The notes under the pieces: generated by a model
What the model saw: the letters and a program-made list of their open reading frames with translations, nothing else
What the model was told of the DNA's origin: nothing
Databases searched by the model: none
Program-made: the position numbers and the translations under genes
Shown here: positions 5,151 to 8,793 of the stretch, piece by piece
Position numbering within the stretch: the first letter of the stretch is position 1
Layout of the letters: each line of letters begins with the position of its first letter
Source of the DNA: Bacillota bacterium
GTDB lineage: Bacteria; Bacillota_A; Clostridia; Lachnospirales; WQUN01
DNA length: 8,793 nucleotides
Direction of reading: 5' to 3'
NCBI GenBank assembly: GCA_009786175.1
Contig: WQTQ01000119.1
Coordinates: 1-8,793 of the forward strand

Positions 5151-6629
5151 ATGAACTATCCAAACTTATACCGTGACATAGCCGAACGTACACGCGGAGA
5201 CATTTACATAGGCGTAGTCGGTCCGGTACGCACAGGCAAGTCAACATTTATTAAGCAATTTATGGATCTTCTTGTAATTCCCAACATTGAAAACAACTAC
5301 AGCAAAGAACGGGCCAAAGACGAACTGCCCCAGTCTGCCACCGGACGCACCATCATGACAACAGAGCCCAAGTTCGTGCCCAACGAAGCAGTCGAAATTA
5401 ATTTGGACGATGTGGCAGCCTTTAAAGTACGCATGATAGACTGTGTAGGCTACTTGGTTCCCGGCGCAAACGGCCACATGGAAGGAAACGCACCACGCAT
5501 GATTTCCACCCCATGGTCGGATGAAAAAATGCCATTCGTCCAAGCCGCCGAAATGGGCACAAAAAAGGTTATCACCGATCATTCCACAATTGGCATAGTA
5601 ATAACCGCAGATGGTTCCATTGCAGAAATTCCCCGTGAAGACTACATAGACGCCGAAGAACGTGTCATTCGTGAGCTAAAACAAATCAACAAACCTTTTA
5701 TCATTTTGCTTAACACAAACTCGCCATTTTCGCCGGAAACAGACCGCCTACGCACAGAATTGTCCGAAAAGCACGGCGCAACCGTTATGGCCGTTAACTG
5801 TGCCCAACTTAAACTTGATGACATCCACTCTGTCATAGAAAACGTATTATATGAATTCCCCGTGCAAGAAATTCGCATAAATTATCCCAAATGGATCGAA
5901 ACACTTCCTCTTTCCCACTGGCTAAAACAAAGTTTTATCAACTCTGTGAAAGGAATGGTAAAAGGCATTGGCAAGCTGCGGGAAATGCGTGACCACATTA
6001 GCTTGCTAAATGAAAACGAATATGTAAAAAAAGCCATCTTAGAAAAAATTGCCCTTGGCGAAGGTACCGCCAGCGTCGAACTTGGCGTAGATGAATCGCT
6101 GTTCTATCGCATCTTAAGCGAAACCACCGGCATGGATATCGGTGGCGAATATCAATTAATCTCCACAATTAAAGTACTGGCCGAAGCAAAAAAAGAATTT
6201 GACAAAGTCAAATTTGCCCTAGAAGAAGTACATCGCAAAGGCTACGGCATTGTTACACCCGCCACCGACGAAATGAAACTGGAGCCGCCAACGCTGGTAA
6301 AACACGGCTCTAAATACGGCGTAAAAATAAAAGCCAGCGCACCAAGCCTGCATCTCATTCGTGCTGATATAGAAACCGAGGTAAGCCCCCTTGTAGGCAC
6401 GGAAGCCCAAAGTGAAGAGTTAATCGCTTACATAAACCAAGAAATGGACGAGGATCCAAGTAAAATTTGGGAACTTAACATGTTTGGCAAATCTATGCAT
6501 GAAATGGTGCGGGACGGGCTGCAAAACAAGCTTTTTCGTATGCCGGAAACTGCACAAATGAAATTTCAAGATACGTTGCAGCGGATTATAAACGAAGGCT
6601 CCGGTGGGCTAATTTGCATTATTTTATAG
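5151..6629 (+). CDS. spoIVA: Stage IV sporulation protein A, spore-coat basement-layer ATPase
   Basis: SpoIVA polymerises on the outer forespore membrane in the mother cell, using ATP hydrolysis, to form the platform for coat assembly; SpoVM recruits it there. The protein is 492 residues, the same length as the Bacillus subtilis protein. The Walker A loop is GPVRTGKST (24-32), with Lys30 at the known catalytic position. Thr70 and Thr71 lie in GRTIMTTEPKF and match the sensor threonines. Asp97 in RMIDCVGY is the Walker B residue. The N-terminal NLYRDIAERTRGDIYIGVVG and the C-terminal GSGGLICIIL, which contacts the membrane/SpoVM, are both conserved. ATG at 5151 was chosen because GGGAG (5141-5145) lies five bases upstream and because MNYPNLY matches the family N-terminus. 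An in-frame ATG at 5115 would add 12 non-homologous residues. It is divergent from the methyltransferase-like operon. I see no clear terminator in the 106 bases before typA, so some read-through into typA is possible. Confidence 0.97.
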   Translation: MNYPNLYRDIAERTRGDIYIGVVGPVRTGKSTFIKQFMDLLVIPNIENNYSKERAKDELPQSATGRTIMTTEPKFVPNEAVEINLDDVAAFKVRMIDCVGYLVPGANGHMEGNAPRMISTPWSDEKMPFVQAAEMGTKKVITDHSTIGIVITADGSIAEIPREDYIDAEERVIRELKQINKPFIILLNTNSPFSPETDRLRTELSEKHGATVMAVNCAQLKLDDIHSVIENVLYEFPVQEIRINYPKWIETLPLSHWLKQSFINSVKGMVKGIGKLREMRDHISLLNENEYVKKAILEKIALGEGTASVELGVDESLFYRILSETTGMDIGGEYQLISTIKVLAEAKKEFDKVKFALEEVHRKGYGIVTPATDEMKLEPPTLVKHGSKYGVKIKASAPSLHLIRADIETEVSPLVGTEAQSEELIAYINQEMDEDPSKIWELNMFGKSMHEMVRDGLQNKLFRMPETAQMKFQDTLQRIINEGSGGLICIIL

Positions 6630-6690
6630 CACGATTTTAGGAGACGTTTGATGTTTTGGTGATGTTTTTGTTTATTATTTGTAATAAAAC

Positions 6691-6699
6691 TGTTACAAT
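6691..6699 (+). promoter_or_regulatory. Extended -10 promoter of typA
   Basis: TGTTACAAT (6691-6699) matches the extended -10 TGnTATAAT with one mismatch, about 37 bases before the typA start. The -35 region 17 bases upstream (TTTATT, 6671-6676) is weak. Transcription would start near 6706. It lies in the spoIVA-typA gap, so typA can be expressed in growth independently of sporulation. Confidence 0.5.
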
Positions 6700-6735
6700 G
6701 TGTACAGACTTTATATGAACGATTAGGAGAGACAC

Positions 6736-8562
6736 ATGACAGAAGCACAAAACATCCGAAACATAGCAATTATCGCCCATGTTGACCATGGGAAAACAAC
6801 ATTAGTAGACCAATTTCTGTGGCAAAGCGGTGCCTTTCGCCAGAACCAAACCATATCGGACAGGGTTATGGACTCGGGCGATTTGGAACGGGAAAGAGGC
6901 ATTACAATTTTGGCAAAAAACACTTCCATTACGTACGGCAGTGTGAAAATAAACATCATCGACACGCCGGGGCATGCCGATTTTGGCGGTGAAGTTGAGC
7001 GGGTACTAAAGATGGTAGACGGCGTAATTTTAGTTGTAGACGCATTTGAAGGCCCAATGCCTCAGACAAAGTTTGTACTAAAAAACGCGCTGGATTTAGA
7101 ACTGCCTGTAATTTGCTGCATAAATAAAGTCGATCGCCCGGATGCCCGCCCTGCGGAAGTAGTGGACGAAGTATTAGAGCTTTTTATGGAGCTTGACGCA
7201 TCGGAATTTCAGCTAGATTCGCCATTTGTATATGCATCTGCAAAAAAAGGCTGGGCAAGTCTTTCGCCTAAGGATACAGGGCAGAAAATGGTCCCGCTTT
7301 TCGACATGATTGTTAGCCATATTCCCGCACCAAAAGGCGACCCAACAGCAAATACACAGGTTCTTATTTCTAATATTGATTACAACAATTACATTGGGCG
7401 AATTGGCGTTGGCAAAGTAGAAAACGGGCTTGTGCGGGTCAATGATGAAGTGGTAATTGTGAACAGCCATGAGCCGGATATGCGCAAGCAAGTACGGGTT
7501 TCTAAGTTATATGAATTTGACGGGCTGGACAGAGTGGAAGTAGAAGCTGCCGGAGTTGGCAGTATCGTGTCCATTTCCGGTATGCCTGATATTAAAATCG
7601 GAGACACGCTTTGTGGGCCGGATAACCCGATTGCATTGCCGTTTAGCAAGATTTCAGAACCGACTATCGCTATGTTTTTCTTGGTAAATGACAGCCCATT
7701 CGCCGGACAAGACGGAAAATTTCTTACGTCCCGCCAAATACGGGAGCGACTGTTCAAAGAACTGAACAACGATGTTAGTCTGCGGGTGGAAGAAACAGAC
7801 TCAACGGAGAAATTTAAAGTATCCGGTCGGGGCGAATTACATTTATCTATTTTAATTGAGACCATGCGCCGGGAAGGATATGAATTTCAGGTATCAAAAC
7901 CGGCAGTACTTTACAAAGAAGTGGACGGAAAACGTCACGAGCCAATGGAAATTGTAGCTATAGACGTACCGGAGGAATTTGCCGGTGTTGTCATTCAAAA
8001 ACTAAATATCCGCAGGGGTGAGCTGCGTCAAATGTCTGCGGGACAGGCGGGATATACACGTTTGCAATTTAGCATCCCCGCAAGAGGGCTTATCGGTTAC
8101 CGGTCAGAATTTCTTACTGATACAAAAGGCAACGGTATAATGAACACTCTTTTCGACGGCTACGCCCCGTACAAAGGCGATATTCCAAACCGCCCGCAAG
8201 GGTCATTAATTTCATTTGAAAACGGTGTAGCTGTACCTTACGGCATGTACAACGCCCAAGAGCGCGGTGCGCTCTTCATTAACCCTGGCGAAAAAGTGTA
8301 TACCGGCATGGTTGTAGGCCGCAACGCCCGCAGCGGCGATATGGAAGTTAACATTTGTAAGCAGAAAAAAGCCACCAATTTCCGCGCAGTTGGTAATGAC
8401 GAAGCTTTACGCTTGGTTCCTGCACAAATACTAAGTTTGGAACAGTGCCTGGAATTTATCACCGATGATGAGCTTGTTGAAGTTACGCCGCTTAACCTGC
8501 GCTTACGCAAAAAATTGCTAAACGCTACCGACAGAGCCAGGGCAAACAAAAATAAAGAATAA
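6736..8562 (+). CDS. typA: Ribosome-associated translational GTPase TypA/BipA
   Basis: TypA/BipA is an EF-G/LepA-like GTPase that binds the 70S ribosome in the A-site region and aids 50S assembly and growth under cold and other stresses. The 608 residues match the family length (about 607-615). The G motifs are complete: G1 AHVDHGKTT (14-22), G2 with RERGITI (52-58), G3 DTPGHADF (76-83), G4 NKVD (130-133) and G5 SAK (168-170). Then come the beta-barrel domain II (about 200-300), domain III with GRGELHLSILIETMRREGYEF, and the TypA-specific part with IPARGLIGYRSEFLTDTKGNGIMNT. The C-terminus ends LRKKLLNATDRARANK, as is usual. ATG at 6736 follows AGGAG (6725-6729) by six bases. It has its own promoter and a strong terminator 38 bases after the stop, so it is probably monocistronic. 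Nothing unusual is seen in the protein. Confidence 0.98.
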   Translation: MTEAQNIRNIAIIAHVDHGKTTLVDQFLWQSGAFRQNQTISDRVMDSGDLERERGITILAKNTSITYGSVKINIIDTPGHADFGGEVERVLKMVDGVILVVDAFEGPMPQTKFVLKNALDLELPVICCINKVDRPDARPAEVVDEVLELFMELDASEFQLDSPFVYASAKKGWASLSPKDTGQKMVPLFDMIVSHIPAPKGDPTANTQVLISNIDYNNYIGRIGVGKVENGLVRVNDEVVIVNSHEPDMRKQVRVSKLYEFDGLDRVEVEAAGVGSIVSISGMPDIKIGDTLCGPDNPIALPFSKISEPTIAMFFLVNDSPFAGQDGKFLTSRQIRERLFKELNNDVSLRVEETDSTEKFKVSGRGELHLSILIETMRREGYEFQVSKPAVLYKEVDGKRHEPMEIVAIDVPEEFAGVVIQKLNIRRGELRQMSAGQAGYTRLQFSIPARGLIGYRSEFLTDTKGNGIMNTLFDGYAPYKGDIPNRPQGSLISFENGVAVPYGMYNAQERGALFINPGEKVYTGMVVGRNARSGDMEVNICKQKKATNFRAVGNDEALRLVPAQILSLEQCLEFITDDELVEVTPLNLRLRKKLLNATDRARANKNKE

Positions 8563-8599
8563 AACTTACCCCAATGTCATTAAGTTAAGGTTAAGCAAA

Positions 8600-8638
8600 A
8601 AAAGAGAGAAGCGCGTATATGACACGCCTCTCTCTTTT
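8600..8638 (+). terminator. Intrinsic terminator after typA
   Basis: A 17-bp stem pairs 8600-8616 (AAAAGAGAGA-AGCGCGT) with 8622-8638 (ACACGCC-TCTCTCTTTT) over a five-base loop, with two mismatches. The A tract on the left and T tract on the right make it a typical terminator that could act in both directions. It lies 38 bases after the typA stop. Confidence 0.75.
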
Positions 8639-8672
8639 AATATGCGCGAAAGACAAAAAAAGAAAAAACCAC

Positions 8673-8702
8673 TTGACAAATAGAGCAAAAAAGCGGTGTA
8701 TT
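8673..8702 (+). promoter_or_regulatory. Sigma-A-like promoter of the right-edge gene
   Basis: A consensus TTGACA -35 (8673-8678) is followed after 18 bases by TGTATT (8697-8702), which matches four of six positions of the -10. The A-rich stretch at 8651-8668 just upstream resembles an UP element. It sits directly behind the typA terminator and about 36 bases before a well-placed start codon. Confidence 0.55.
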
Positions 8703-8738
8703 TTCTTGAGAAAAGATAACTTAAGAGGAGGCGGTACA

Positions 8739-8793
8739 ATGAATTCGTATGCAGACTTAGTAAAAAGCAGCCTAACATCAATTATATCTGAGA
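8739..8793 (+). CDS. Unidentified gene, first 18 codons only
   Basis: ATG at 8739 lies seven bases after AGGAGG (8726-8731). The reading frame stays open to the window edge, giving MNSYADLVKSSLTSIISE. The promoter, the strong ribosome binding site and the upstream terminator all support a real gene start. Eighteen residues, amphipathic and serine-rich, are too few for me to recognise the family, and I assign no function. Confidence 0.65.
   Translation, partial: MNSYADLVKSSLTSIISE

Noticed and set aside
6630..6680. Terminator between spoIVA and typA
   Set aside because: The region is T-rich with a repeated GATGTTTT, but I find no stable stem next to a T tract.
7389..7865. 158-codon open frame on the minus strand inside typA
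   Set aside because: It lies antisense within a perfectly conserved TypA gene, has no ribosome binding site and resembles no protein family.
1..8793. CRISPR array, tRNA or rRNA gene, insertion sequence
   Set aside because: No spaced direct repeats, cloverleaf sequences, rRNA-like segments or transposase motifs were seen.

Overview
The window looks chromosomal and comes from an endospore-forming, low-to-medium GC Firmicute, most likely of the class Clostridia. The evidence is a canonical SpoIVA, a SpmA-like spore maturation protein, GGAGG-type ribosome binding sites before every gene, and Bacillota-type sigma-A promoters and intrinsic terminators. I cannot name the genus from the sequence.

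Layout. Positions 1-239 (minus) hold the 5' part of rpsT (ribosomal protein S20, TTG start), with a clear sigma-A promoter at 271-299. Divergent from it is spmA (369-947, plus). It is not followed by its usual partner spmB. Instead a convergent, AT-rich gene for a two-part GNAT acetyltransferase follows (987-1871, minus). The gap at 1872-2109 carries a promoter for the acetyltransferase, an intrinsic terminator for the operon arriving from the right, and a short coding-like stretch resembling the tail of a methyl-accepting chemotaxis protein.

Next is a two-gene minus-strand operon. A uroporphyrinogen-decarboxylase-superfamily protein, probably a methyltransferase rather than a haem enzyme (3534-4946), is followed 20 bases later by a cytoplasmic GH39-like clan GH-A glycosidase (2110-3513, GTG start). 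The pairing suggests breakdown of a methylated or aryl glycoside, but that is inference. The operon diverges from spoIVA (5151-6629, plus), whose 492-residue product is the ATPase that builds the spore-coat basement layer. The shared 204-base intergenic region contains a perfect 40-bp palindrome with no spacer (5021-5060), placed between a probable extended -10 promoter for the operon and a possible sigma-E promoter for spoIVA.

Downstream are typA/bipA (6736-8562, plus), a ribosome-associated translational GTPase with its own promoter and a strong terminator (8600-8638), and then a sigma-A-like promoter and the first 18 codons of an unidentified gene cut by the window edge.

Most of the region is housekeeping and sporulation core. 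The parts worth a second look are the methyltransferase-like/glycosidase pair, the palindrome that probably controls it, and the traces of gene replacement downstream of it.
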